Assembly: GCA_022577435.1 (NCBI GenBank)
Contig: JAKOON010000039.1
Location: 2,959,849-3,023,848, forward strand
DNA: 64,000 nt
Source: Embiotoca jacksoni
Taxonomy: Eukaryota; Chordata; Actinopteri; Embiotocidae
Reading direction: 5' to 3'
The notes below the pieces were generated by a model. It did not search any database. It was not told the DNA's origin and saw only the letters and a program-made list of their open reading frames with translations. Within the stretch, counting starts at the first letter, position 1, and every line of letters begins with the position of its first letter. Shown here piece by piece: positions 11,646 to 23,051 of the stretch. A program made the translations under genes and the position numbers.

Positions 11646-12186
11646 ATGTTTGAAGTGAAACCCCGGGCGGTGGAGAAGAAGGAGTCCAGCACAGAGACCG
11701 GTGGGTTGTTCGTGGTTGTCTGCGGACGTTTTTCCACATGCTGCTCTGCCAACGGTAGCCGGCTCGTACGGTCTGAGCCGAGAGACGCGCACCCGTTAAG
11801 ATGATTCATCGGCCCACGCTGGCATTCATAACCCTCTGAGGGTGCACAGTTTTGCCAAAATAAAAGTGTTGTTTTTTTTTTCAAAAATTGCATCTCCCCT
11901 CCAGATGAGGGGCTGGGCAGCAGCGGGAAGCACTTCGGCTCCGGCTCCGGCTCGCTGGGCTCCGGGTCGGCCGGCTCCGGCTCCGTCTACCTGTCGGACA
12001 GCCAGGACTGGGCGGTGTCGCCGAGCTGCTCCCCGGAGGAAGCCCCCGCCCCGGCACCCGCGCCATCTCCCCCGTGCTGGCCGAAGAGACCTTCCGCTAC
12101 ATGAGTAAGCAGTTCGTATGTGGCGCTTTCTGTCTGCCAACTTTCTTTTGATTGGCTAAAGCCGGAGGCGACATCACCGAGCAGAT

Positions 12187-12232
<46 letters not shown>

Positions 12233-12350
12233 TCTCTCTCTCTCTCAGTATATGAGGCACATGAGGGATTCACTTTATGCAGAGCACATCCTGTTCAATT
12301 AGGGATTTACTGTGGATATTATTTGGCACAGGGTTCACAGTTGTGGCGAT

Positions 12351-12387
<37 letters not shown>

Positions 12388-12702
12388 AGAAAGAGAGAGA
12401 GCGAAAAAGAGAGAGAGGGGAATCCAGAGATCCAGCCAGAGTTCAGTGTAGCTGAATTCAAAGCCAGGGAGTCACGGGACAGACAGTATCAGGGGGCGGA
12501 GGGAAAGGAGGGGGTGGGGCGCATAGTGGACCGATAGAGGATGAAGCCGGGACAGCAGAGAGAGGACAGCCGCCATGCCGCGTTTAAACGTCCACCCCTG
12601 CGGAGGAACTGTACGATAACTTCGCCGTGGAAGGTGAGCCGCTAGCCCGACTGTAAAAGAGAGAGAGGGAGACAGACGTGCGAGGAAGGTCAGGCAGAAC
12701 GA

Positions 12703-12767
<65 letters not shown>

Positions 12768-15700
12768 GTGCGTGCGTGCGTGCGTGTGTTACTGGAAAGA
12801 CAGGAAGTGGGCAAATCTTGTGCTGTGTTTACATTCAAACCGGCTGTTGCATGTCGGAGCCGAGTTGGAAGACGCGACTTCCTGTTTTTGTCACACGTAA
12901 CAATACAGCTTTTTGCTTCCCGCAAAACTAATTATAATAAGAGCGACTTTATTTTTTTATTTTTTTTATTTATGTAAACAATTTCCCCCCCCCCCCTTTC
13001 CTTTAATGTATAACTGTTGCAAAGCCCCCTTTCAAAATAAAAACAATTTTAAGACTAGTGCGCACGAGAAATAAAATATTACAACTAAAACATGTCTGAA
13101 CTTCTTAACGACGACAAAAAAACGTGATTTAAAGTGTTTGCTGGACGCGTCAGAGAGCCGCTACAGTCTGGGACTCTCACTCTCACATTCCCGCCTGCTC
13201 CTCTTGTGCGGTGTTAAAATCAAAGTCGGCCTATTAATAGCGCGAGCGGAAGCGTGACGCGACGATATCCGAGAGGCCCGCGGTCGTCCTGATGCTGCGT
13301 ACTGTATGTTTACAACGATGTACATCTATATCAGATAGATGTGTATATCTATATAAATATACACGGAGAGACGAGGTTTTAGCAGACAGTATTTACAACG
13401 AGCTGACGGTGTTTTCTTTTTTTTCTACCTTACACTCGACACTATTGTCAATATTTCAAAAATGATGACATCGGCAGGTCAGGTGTCCCGTTTTTGGCGG
13501 CGTGTTGTGAAATGGGATGAGCGGCAGCTCCCGCAAGACGGCAGAATAGTGGAGAAATGCAGCTGCAGTTACAGGATACCGGGTTTTGCTCTTTTTTTCT
13601 TTTCTTTTTTTAGGTCAAATTAGCGAGTGTACCTGAACGCACCTCCCTGCTCATGAGGGGTACATTTGTGTCAGTGACACACACACACACACACACTGAC
13701 ATTAACTGCCTAACTAATGATGTAGCTGCGTATGTAAATGGCGACTAAAATTGAAACGTGCAAAAACACCAATCCCCCTGAATTTCCCCCGTCGGAAAAA
13801 GAGTTTGTAGAATTCCCTGATGTTCCCTGAGCCGCGGGAAGCTCCCCGGCTTCGATCCCGGACGCCCGCCTGTCTTATTTGCATTTCCTCAACCTGGGAG
13901 TGCCCTCAACCTTCGGCCTCCGTGAACCGCTGAGTATATCACGTTCACGTGAGAGGTCCTGCGCGTCGTGTAGAAGGAAGCGTGTCCCCGGCTGGAGCAG
14001 AGGCGGCGGTGCGCGGCGCAGAGGTTATTTTTACCCGTGGGCAAGAGGTCACCGCCGGCCTCAGATTACCGGAGGAGCGGACGCTTCTCCCGTTTAATCC
14101 GTAGATGGTTTTATTCCGCGAGAAGGAGAGAGAGAAGAGAGGAAACGATTCGGTCGGGTGACGACATATTTATTTGCCTCTGGTAATATTTTTTGGGGTG
14201 TTTTTTTTTTTTTTTTTTTACTCTTTTCTCCCATTTTAAAATGGAAAGGACGGATTTTACTGAGCGAGACGGATCAGCCGTGAAAACAAACGTGCGACGC
14301 CGCCCTCTTTGTGGACCTTTGTTCGCCGATTGCATTATATGATCTAGGTCAGCTAGGCTGTATAATCTAACGCTCTCTTCTTTTATTGCACCCCGTAATG
14401 TCATAACTGCACGGTTTTGTTTTTTTTTCATTTCCAGTGAAACTTTCGCCATTGAGGTCACGATACGTTCATCCGTTTCCTCACATCCAGGTGAAATTTG
14501 AAGGAAACGGTGTCGAGTCGTTATCGAAAAAGAAGCGCCGGCCGTCCGGTGCGTCAGGTCTTCCGTCGCTGTGACTAGAAGTCGCCGCTTCTCTTTGAAC
14601 AGGTGGAAAGGCAAGCGGTGCGGCGCCGGTGGCTCCCACTCAGGTGCTAAAAGCGGAACCCGACGAATTGACGCGTAGATCCTCCCGAGTCGCCGCCAAC
14701 TAATGTTTCCAAAATGAAGTTCATTTATTGAAGCTTCAGCTTTCAACCTGCGCTTCTCACTCCTTTCTCCACCTGTGGCGCCTTTCTGCTTCTTCTTCAC
14801 CCTTCCTCCTCCTCCTCCTCAGTCCAGTTGTTCTTTAAAACGGGCCGGTCGCTTCTCAACTGTCTGAACTTTTTCTCTTCCCTCTCTCACTAGCGTATCT
14901 TGCTTTGGAGCCTCCTTCTTATTCCCATCCCGGCTCTCAGAGCCTCTCCAAAGGTATCTTTTCCTTTTTTCCTCTCCCTACTTCTTCTTCTGCTCTGTGC
15001 CACTTGCTCGTTTGGCGCCGGTGTCAGAGAGGGGCTCCGGTCGTCCCCGTGGCCTTGAACTTGACTTGGTGGGAGGGTGGGGGGGGCGGCGCAGACCGAG
15101 AGCCCCTCTCTGCTTTCCCGCATGTAGATGACAGCAGACGAGAGATCGGCGTGGTGACGGTCTGTTGTCTGCCACCGGTGGGCAGCTTCGTAGCACGGTA
15201 GCAGTGTTTACAGTGTTTGGAGGGCGGATTTATAAAGCCGGCGTCGCTTTTACTTTCAGACCACGAGCAACCGCGAGGCCAAGCGTTTTAGACATAAAAC
15301 CCGCCTGAGGTCCGTGATTGGCTGCTGACGTCAGCGCGTAAAAGGGGAAGTAATCGGAGCTGCTGGTGTTGCTCGTGGTCGGAACGTTTTATTATCGCGC
15401 TAAAGGTGCGTCTCCTTCTGTTTGGAGTGATATTACGCCGGCCGTGTTTTCGTTACGTGTTTGTGTGAAGTTGCTTGGATGCACGTTTTGCACGCCACAG
15501 TGTGTGTGTGTGTGTGCGTGTGTGTGTGCGTGTCTACAAAATGACATGTCCTCTGTGACCAGTCCTCAGTGCGGATCGCGTGGAGCAGATGACCAAGACT
15601 TACAATGACATGGAAGTGGTCACGCACCTCTTGGCCGAGGTAGGCATTTCATTTCCGAGTCATTTGGTTTCCGCTCATGAGCGGCGGCAAGCCGTCGGAT

Positions 15701-18700
15701 GATTGACCCTGAGTGTCCTGTGCTCCGATTGGACAGCGGGACCGAGACTTGGAGCTGGCGGCCCGGATCGGTCAGTCGCTGCTGCAGAGGAACCACCTGC
15801 TGCGGGAGCGCAACGAGGCCTTAGAGGAGCAGCTGGCGCAAGCTGTGGACCAGGTGGCTTATTATTTTTTAAATGTTTAGCGTAAGGACGGCGCTTTACA
15901 TTTTTTTTTCTGCGCGAGAATGACGACGATCCAAATGAACCTAAAATGCGGTTTCAGTAGAAAGGACGATTAAAATAAATGCATTTAAAAACAAAAGCGA
16001 CCGATAAAAATGGGTCCGAAAGCAAAGACGTGTTTTTTTGTTTTTTTTCATTGTTTTGTGTTTTCTAAAAGACCGAACATATCTATACAAGGAAATAAAA
16101 GCTATTTGACATTCGATTGCGTTCGTATTCTTATGTTGGGATTTAATCCGGAACGAATTCAAAGTCGACAATATGTCATCGATCGGTAAGATTTTTTTGG
16201 CAGATTACATCTACTATCAAACGGCGACGAGGCCTCTGCTCGTTCAAAGACGGGACGGTTTCGAGTCGTTCCCGGTAAGCTTTGGATTTTTTTTTTTTGA
16301 ATTAAACGTACACGACATTGTCATCTGCAAATAGACGAACGGTTTAATTTGAAAAAGCTTTCAAAAGTAAGAGACCGAAAGTACATCCTTGCGGTACGCC
16401 CTTCGCGACAGTACAATAAATTGATTAAGTGGGATTCGAACAGAAACACACTGACGTTATGAACATTAAATCTCTCGAGCGTCTTGCGGTGCGCGTGAAA
16501 ACCGGTTAAATGTTGGCTCGCTCCATTTCAAACGCTCTCGGTAACGATCCCTCTGCTCCGACCTCGCCCGTTGTCCAGGTGCACCAGCTGCAGCACGAGC
16601 TCGGTCAGAAGGACGAGCTGCTGCGGATGGTGGCCGGCGCGTCGGAGGAGAGCGAGACGGACTCCGGCGCGTCGACCCCCGCTGCGGCAGCCGCAGCCGT
16701 CGGGGGGGTTCGCCTCCGCCGCCGCCGCCCTCGGCCAGCTGGAGAGTCTGCAGAGCAAGCTGCGGGATCTGGAGGACGAGAACCTGTCGCTGAGGTCGGA
16801 GGTAAATCGCGGGACGGGTGACGCGAGGCCCAAAAAAAAAAAAAAAAAAAAACACCGTCACGTTTAGAGAAGTGAGACGTTGCCAATGATTTTACCTTCA
16901 CCGCTGCAGGCGTGTCAACTGAAGAGGGACACCATCACCTACGAGGAGAAGGAGCAGCAGCTGGTCAGCGACTGTGTCAAGGAGCTCCGTGAGTCACACA
17001 CACACACACACACACACATTTAAAAAGACACATTCACGTGTCAGGAATCTCATTCGCCCCGTACTTGGTCTCAGGCGAGTCCAACACCCAGATGGTGTCT
17101 CTGACAGACGAGCTGTCCCAGAAGAACGAGGAGCTGCTCCGACACCAGGAGGAAATCGCTCAGCTGCTCACCCAGATAGTCGAGCTGCAGCACAGAGTGA
17201 AGGAGGTGGGAACACGTTACCGCCGCCGCAAAACACACGAGTGTGTGTGTGTGTGTGTGTGTGAAGAAGCTCATGTCTTGTTGTTGTTGTTGTTGTTGTT
17301 TTCCGTGTAGCTGGCGCTGGAGAAAGAGGAGCTGAGGATCCACCTGCAGGCCTCCAAAGACGCTCAGAGGCAGCTCACCGCAGAGGTGCGCAGACCTGGA
17401 CCGCTTCTATTACCCTGGACAGATAGAAATGTTCTGGCTTCGTAGCCGTCATGTCCGGAACCCGTCAGGAACCGCGGCCCTCGCTTTGCATTTTGCAGCG
17501 CGGCGGTTTATAATGACGTGACGTCCAATTTCAATTCATTTATCTTTTAATTAGCGACGATGTTAATTCAGTACTATGTTTGGCAATTTATTTAAATAAG
17601 ACAAATTCAATCTAGATATTTTTTTTATGGCCTCGATTTAGGCCCAATTTGAATGAATAAATTAAAGTCCTTCCTTCATCGATTAAGTAACTAATGCTGC
17701 ATACAAAGTCGTGATATAATAAAAATATTTACTCGTGTGTGTGTGTATGTGCAGCTGAACGAGCTGACGGAGAGGAACATGGAGTGCGTGGAGATGCTCC
17801 ACGAGTCCCAGGAGGAGATCAAGGAGCTCCGCAGTAAAAACACTCCCTCTGCCGGGATGCGACGGCACCTCTCCTACGGCCTCTACCCCATGGTGAGCAC
17901 ACCTGTCTGGCCCGGCAGCCGAGAGATCGATAAAACGCTCGCAAGAGGGACTCGGGAGTCGTCTTTTCCTGAACTCTCTCTCTCTCTGCATGTGTGTGTG
18001 TGTGCGTGTGTGTGCGTGCGCGTGCACGTAGGACTCCCTGGCAGCCGAGATCGAGGGTACCATGAGGAAAGAGCTGAGCGTGGAGGAAGAGACGGCCTTC
18101 CAGGACCAAAGGTGAGAGACCCGAATGTCACAATTTAAAGGACATAATGAGATTTTTTTTTTTTTTTTGTCCTACTGAGAAGGACGAGCGACCTCTTCGT
18201 TAATCCCGCTCCGCAAAAGTTATCGCGCTTTTAACGTCGAGTCGTCGACGGCATTTCGTCGCTTCCCCCCCCCCGCCCCCTTTGACCCCCCCCCCCCCCC
18301 CCCCCGCCCCCCCCCCCGCAGAATCTCCCAGCGGCGAGTCTTCCACACCGTCCGCTCCGTCAAACGCCTCGGCGTCGCGGGCGGGCTCGGCCACGCCTCC
18401 CATCCCGGGCTCCGGTCGGATCTCCCCGGTGATGACGTCGCAGCCCTTCCGGTCCGTTCGGGGGTGAGTTTTTGTAGAACGTGAACGTGACGGCCGAGTT
18501 CGGGCCGCGCCGGCTCCTAACGTGTCCGTGCGTCCGCAGGGAGGAGGCGCCGACGGGCCGGCCGGGCTCTCCGGGGGGAAACGACCTCACCGGGGCGCTC
18601 CGCCGCCTGTCGCTACGGCGACAGAACTTCCTGTGCGAGCGTCAGTTCTTCCAGGCGGAGCGGGAGAAGAAGCTGCGGGGCCTGGCGGGGGCCGACGGAG

Positions 18701-20725
18701 ACGACGGAGACGGCGGCGGCTCGCCGACGGGCAGCGCCTTCTCCTCCTTCTCCAACCTGTCCGAGCTCTCCGTCGGCTCCTGCATCTTCAAGACCTTCCT
18801 GCCCGAGAAGCTTCAGATCGTCAAGCCCATGGAAGGTAAGAAACGCACGTTGAGCTCTCTGAATCTGGAGGAAACGGCGGGTTGGACGTTCCCGCATTTC
18901 ACCGTCCGCTTCGCTCATCGCGATAAAATCGAATCATAAAAGGTCACGTGCGGCCGCGTCGTTTGCTTTCCGCCAACAAATGCGACCTCCTCCCTCAGGC
19001 TCCCTGACGCTCCACCACTGGCAGCAGCTGGCCAAACCTCACCTGGCCACCATCCTGGACCCCCACCCGGGCATCGTGACGAAGGGTTTCCGCCCGCTGA
19101 CTCGGGATGCCGCGTACCGCCTGTCTGACACGGAGGAGGACGAGGAGTACGAAGAGCGCGGGGGCCCTGCCGTGTTGGAGAAAGGGGCGTCGGAGCGCGG
19201 TAAGGAAGAGGAGGAGGAGGAGGAAGAGGAGGGCGGGATCACCTTCGAGGTGCGCTGCGCGTCCACGCCGGAGGAGAGGAAGGACAGGAAGCCTCCCCCC
19301 GCCCCGCCTCTGTCCCCCATCCCGACGACGTCCCCGGGGACACCTGCCGCGTCCTCCTCGCTGCTACCGGACGTCTGTCTCACGCCACAGCGCATCATGG
19401 AGATATCCGGCCTATCGCCTCAGCCCGTTCCGGGAGCCCCCACGGCAACGGTCCAATCGCAGAGTCCGATCTGCACCACGACGATGTCCTTGACGACGAC
19501 GACATCGTCCTCTGGTAACTTTACGTATTCCACCGTAACTGTCGCTGCCCGCTTGTCTTTTTTTTCTCACCGCCTCGTGTGTTGTGTGTTCAGTCCAAAA
19601 CCCGGGGAAGTGCCAGAGCTCCACCTTCTCCACCTACACCATCACCACCTGCCGCATCCTGCACCCCAGTGACATCACGCAGGTCACGTCCAGGTAAGAG
19701 GAAAATAGTCACCGGTTAGGCATCGAATACGACACCATAAGACGGAAGGCCCGCCCGCCCTTAGTTACTGTTGCTATGCTGGTCGAGCTTTCTGTGATAA
19801 TACCGGCACCGTCCTCCAAACTACACCGTGCGCACGGCTTCCACGTCGTGCCTAGTTACGGTCGCTAAGCGACTATCGGATTCGCAAACCAACGACATGT
19901 CTGTCCTCTTTTCTGTCTCGTCTTCTTCTCAGTTCCCAGTCGTCCGTCGTGGCCAACACCCCCAGCTCCATGAGGACGGGTCCCAGCACCCCCGTGACTC
20001 CCTGCAGACTCGGCCTCTGTGACTCCTTCCCCCCCCGGCGCCCCCCCACGGCCCCCTGCGGTCTGGCCAAGCTGGTCCTGGAGAGGGGCATCTCTGCGCA
20101 AGTCTCCGTTGACACGCCCCCTTCGTCCCCAAGAACCGCCCCCCGCCGGCCCCTCTTCCGCCTCCTGCCGAGCACCCCCCCTAACTCCCCCTCCCGCTCC
20201 CCTACCCGCTCCCCGGTGCCCGCCGAGTCCCGTCGGCACCCGGCCGACAACTTCCTCGCCTCCCGGCCCGCCGAGCTTTTCCTCCAAGACGTTTACGGCT
20301 TGAACCTGGGCCGCGCCCCGCGCCCGGATCTGCCGAGCCCCTCGCGCGAAGCCCCGGCCCCGTCCCTCAGACGGGCGAGGCCCGACCCGGCCGACGTGGG
20401 CCTGGTGGAGCGGCTGCGGCGGCTGGGCTTCGCCAAGGTGCTGCGCGGGTCCGAGTCCGGCGCCGCGGCGCCGCGCCAGGACTCCGCCACCTTCGTGTCG
20501 GCAGGCGGCGGCAGCCTGCTGGACGGCCTGAGGCGCAACCAGAGCCTCCCGGCGATGATCGGCGCCCGCGCGGGGAAGTCGGCGGGGAAGTCGGCGGCGG
20601 GTCACCCCGCGCCACCTCCTCACCCCACCTCGCTGGCGCTGCCTCCGCCGCCGTGGGGGAACCCGAAAGAACGGCGCCGCCATCTCGCCGCCTCCCACCC
20701 GTCGTCTGGTGCGTCCAAACGCTGA
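11646..20725 (+). CDS. trak2: trak2, trafficking kinesin-binding protein 2
   Basis: Fifteen coding exons: 11646-11700, 11905-12104, 15563-15639, 15737-15853, 16579-16801, 16910-16988, 17075-17205, 17311-17385, 17755-17892, 18032-18111, 18322-18463, 18540-18835, 18999-19514, 19594-19693, 19933-20725. Together they encode about 1,006 residues. TRAK proteins link kinesin-1 and dynein to mitochondria through Miro. The HAP1/Milton coiled coil spans exons 3-9 (DRVEQMTKTYND, YEEKEQQLVSDCVKEL, MLHESQEEIKELRS). The C-terminal TRAK region follows (LRRLSLRRQNFLCER, LPEKLQIVKPMEG, TCRILHPSDITQVTS, NFLASRPAE, LRRNQSLPAMIG). Head-to-head placement with stradb supports trak2 over trak1. Three frame breaks occur: exon 2 (about 12030-12066), exon 5 (G7 at 16702-16708) and exon 11 (about 18355-18400). 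Each is flanked by conserved sequence in both frames. The start MFEVKPRAVEKKESS is the first in-frame ATG after a good acceptor, but the fish N-terminus is not like human, so the start is less certain. Confidence 0.88.
12189..12246. repeat. (GT)n(TC)n microsatellite
   Basis: About 42 bases of GT followed by about 16 bases of TC. Confidence 0.96.
12354..12385. repeat. (GT)n microsatellite
   Basis: About 32 bases of GT followed by a GA-rich stretch. Confidence 0.95.
12705..12789. repeat. (GT)n microsatellite with GC-interrupted end
   Basis: Long GT tract whose 3' end becomes GTGC/GTGCGTGC units. Confidence 0.95.
15854..16578 (+). other. trak2 intron 4
   Basis: About 725 bases, AT-rich, with short T and A runs. 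No exon or named repeat was recognised. Confidence 0.55.
18266..18317. repeat. C-rich tract before trak2 exon 11
   Basis: C runs interrupted by single G and TTTGA serve as the pyrimidine tract of the exon 11 acceptor. Such sequence is hard to assemble and adjoins one of the frame breaks. Confidence 0.9.
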
Positions 20726-21034
20726 GGGATGAACCCTCCCCCCCCTCTCCCCAGCCCCCCAATCTCTCCTCCTCTCTGCCTTCAGGGGGAGACGTCAGAG
20801 CATCGCGGGCAGAAACAAATCCCTCCTTTTAACGACTTCATTTAAAAGCACAATTTAACTAAAACGGACTGTTTTTAGTTTGAGTGTGTGTGTGTGTGGC
20901 TAGTCAATAATACGGCCTTAGTTCACCTCCGCGTGGGTTTCTCTCTTCTTTACGTAAGTTCTCCTGCCAGGAGGGAAAAGAAAGGACAACGTGTAAGTGT
21001 AGGAGGGGTTAAGCAAGTGGGTTAGAGAGGAGGA

Positions 21035-21119
21035 AAAGGACATGTGTGAAAAAGGGAAGAGGAAGAGGAAATGTGTGAAAAAGGGAAGAGGGAAGAGGAA
21101 ATGTGTGAAAAAGGAAAGT
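21035..21119. repeat. Three-copy tandem repeat, about 27 bp
   Basis: The unit AAATGTGTGAAAAAGGGAAG recurs three times with GAGGAAGAG spacers inside the trak2 3' UTR. Open frames across it are shadows. Confidence 0.85.
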
Positions 21120-21606
21120 GGTCTCTGCATGTCAGGAGAGGAGGCGAAGAGAGGAGGTGAAGAGAGGAGGCGTCCTGCTGTTTTAAAAGGGCTCGTCGTA
21201 GAAAAGCTTTAGTCTGCAGTAGAAACGTGTCACGTGATCCCGTAACGGCCTTTAGCGTCACGAGAGGAGGAAGAGGTCCGTTTAGCTTTTATTACTCGAG
21301 GACTCGTTCCGAGACTTGAAAACGCCGGCCGTCTTAGCAGCGTACTGCCAGGCTAATCCTGTAATCGGACCGGTATTGTTTCGTACGATGAGGACTTATT
21401 TTTTTTTTCTATGCATCGTTGCACGGATGTGGAAGTAAACCGTCCGCGTGCCGTGCCCGAGCGTCTGCGTGGAGAAACAAAAACAAAACAAACAAACAAA
21501 AAAAAAACCTCTCCTACGGGTCCCAGCATGCACCTTTGTCTGCAGATGGGCGGGGCCAGGTGGCTGAGGGCGGAGTCAGAACCGAATCAGAAGGCAGGCG
21601 AATTTC

Positions 21607-21612
21607 AATAAA
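21607..21612 (+). terminator. Candidate proximal poly(A) signal of trak2
   Basis: AATAAA about 880 bases after the trak2 stop, immediately followed by an A-rich run. Confidence 0.4.
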
Positions 21613-21662
21613 AAAAAAAAAGAAAGACGGGTCTGCCTTTTCCTGCAGGTCCTTGTGTTTGT

Positions 21663-21663
<1 letters not shown>

Positions 21664-21702
<39 letters not shown>
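21664..21702. repeat. Poly-T tract, about 39 bp
   Basis: Uninterrupted T run. On the minus strand it is a long poly-A, which could be a retroposed poly(A) tail, though no element body was recognised. Confidence 0.95.
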
Positions 21703-21705
<3 letters not shown>

Positions 21706-22649
21706 GGTATGAGGCCTTTAAGTACAAAGCCAGCTCTGCTCTGATTTGACTTCCCGTTCAGCCACGTTTGTATATATATTAGTTGCACTCGGTGGGGATT
21801 TGGAGGTCGTGTTCGCCGCTCGGTTTAAAAACGGGCCCGCGGGGCGTTCGGGTTCAGTCCGCTAAGAGGGGGAGAGAAAAACGGAAAAAAAACAACAACA
21901 CTGGCACATCATTTTAGTTACCGACTCGGGGTTTTTTTTAATCGAGGACGTACGCGGTTCACAGATCGGCCAGCGGGTGGCGGTGTTCCTGCAGGAAAAC
22001 ACGTTTTATGCTACTCTGTACTAATAATACTAACGATAAACACGAGGAAGCTTTGCGCGTGACCCCTTCAACCTTCAGCTGCCGTTCCCGACATCCGACC
22101 CTTCAGTTACTGCACTTTCACGTTCGTATTAAACCTTCATTTTACTGACTACACTGTAAGTGTTTAGATTCTAACATACCGCGTCGTCGGCTAACATTTA
22201 TTAACGTTATTAATATATGTAGCATTTTTTTTTTTTTTTTTTTTTGCTTTCCACATGAAGGGAATCCAAATCCAGCTCAACGTTGTTGTTGTTGTTATTG
22301 TTGTTTTTTTATCATTATTTTGGAAGAAACTGAATATTTCTGCATTTTGACTATTTCGCATATTTAAAATGAAAAAAGGAAAAAGGACAACAAGCTTGAG
22401 CTTTAATGTTTTGTATGTTTGTAGGAGAGAAGATGAAGGAAGTCTCATTCAGTCTTTGGGTTGGTTGTACATATCAGATCTGGTCTTTTCCCTGTGAAGC
22501 GGGACGTGCAGGTTCGGCGTATGTCTTTTGGCCGAAATCTAAAAATGTCCCGTGACGACTTCATGTCTCCCCCGTGTGATCATGATTATTCAGTTGCCTC
22601 TTTTTTCTTTCTTTCTTTTTTTTTTCCTTTCTTTTTTTTTTTTTTGATA

Positions 22650-22655
22650 AATAAA
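22650..22655 (+). terminator. Candidate distal poly(A) signal of trak2
   Basis: AATAAA in a T-rich then A-rich context, about 1.9 kb after the stop. It precedes the convergent TRIM gene. Confidence 0.45.
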
Positions 22656-23051
22656 GCAATACAAAACAGAAAGGGATGTCTCGCTGGTTTGTTGTGAGTC
22701 GTACTTGATGGCTAATAAAAACAACAAAAAAAGGGAAAAGTTTAGATTAGGGTGTCAATTTAATGTGCTTTACGCGTAACAGAAGGTCAAAGGTCACGAG
22801 GATACATCCTCTCGGGGTCGTTCGTGTCTGCGTCAAAATTTCAAGGCAGTCTAACCAAAATCGAGGAGTGTAAATTGCAATATTTCCACAATGCAGAAGT
22901 GCATTTAGGTTAAAAAAAACAAACAAAAAAAACTAAAGCCGGTGCGGCGAGACGTCAGAAATACGGTCAGTCTTCGTGTCCGGTCAGTTTCAGGTGATCA
23001 GAGTGAGCTCCTCAGAGCCCCCCCACCCCCACCCCCACCCGGCAAGCGGCC

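Larger units (their letters stand above)
12105..15562 (+). other. trak2 intron 2
   Basis: About 3.5 kb without recognisable exons. It holds three GT/TC microsatellites at 12.2-12.8 kb, a CA run at 13675-13698, a C10 tract near 12990 and a GT run at 15498-15535. A 229-codon minus-strand open frame at 14111-14800 has no recognisable domain. Confidence 0.6.
20726..22655 (+). other. trak2 3' UTR
   Basis: Sequence after the trak2 stop contains no further gene. Two AATAAA signals are present, at 21607-21612 and 22650-22655; either or both could end the transcript. It includes a 27-bp tandem repeat, a T39 run and a T19 run near 22230. Confidence 0.55.

Noticed and set aside
12541..12634. Exon-like segment ending GAAG|GTGAGC in trak2 intron 2
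   Set aside because: The frame EELYDNFAVE is attractive but a TAA lies just upstream, no acceptor is present, and it does not match TRAK2.
14111..14800. 229-codon minus-strand open frame in trak2 intron 2
   Set aside because: No recognisable domain, Lys-rich ends come from poly-T runs, and it lies in an intron of a well-supported gene on the other strand. An open frame this long can occur by chance in 64 kb.
19865..20762. Long open frames opposite trak2 exon 15
   Set aside because: GC-rich coding sequence leaves the other frames open; only the plus frame matches TRAK2 and has supported splice sites.
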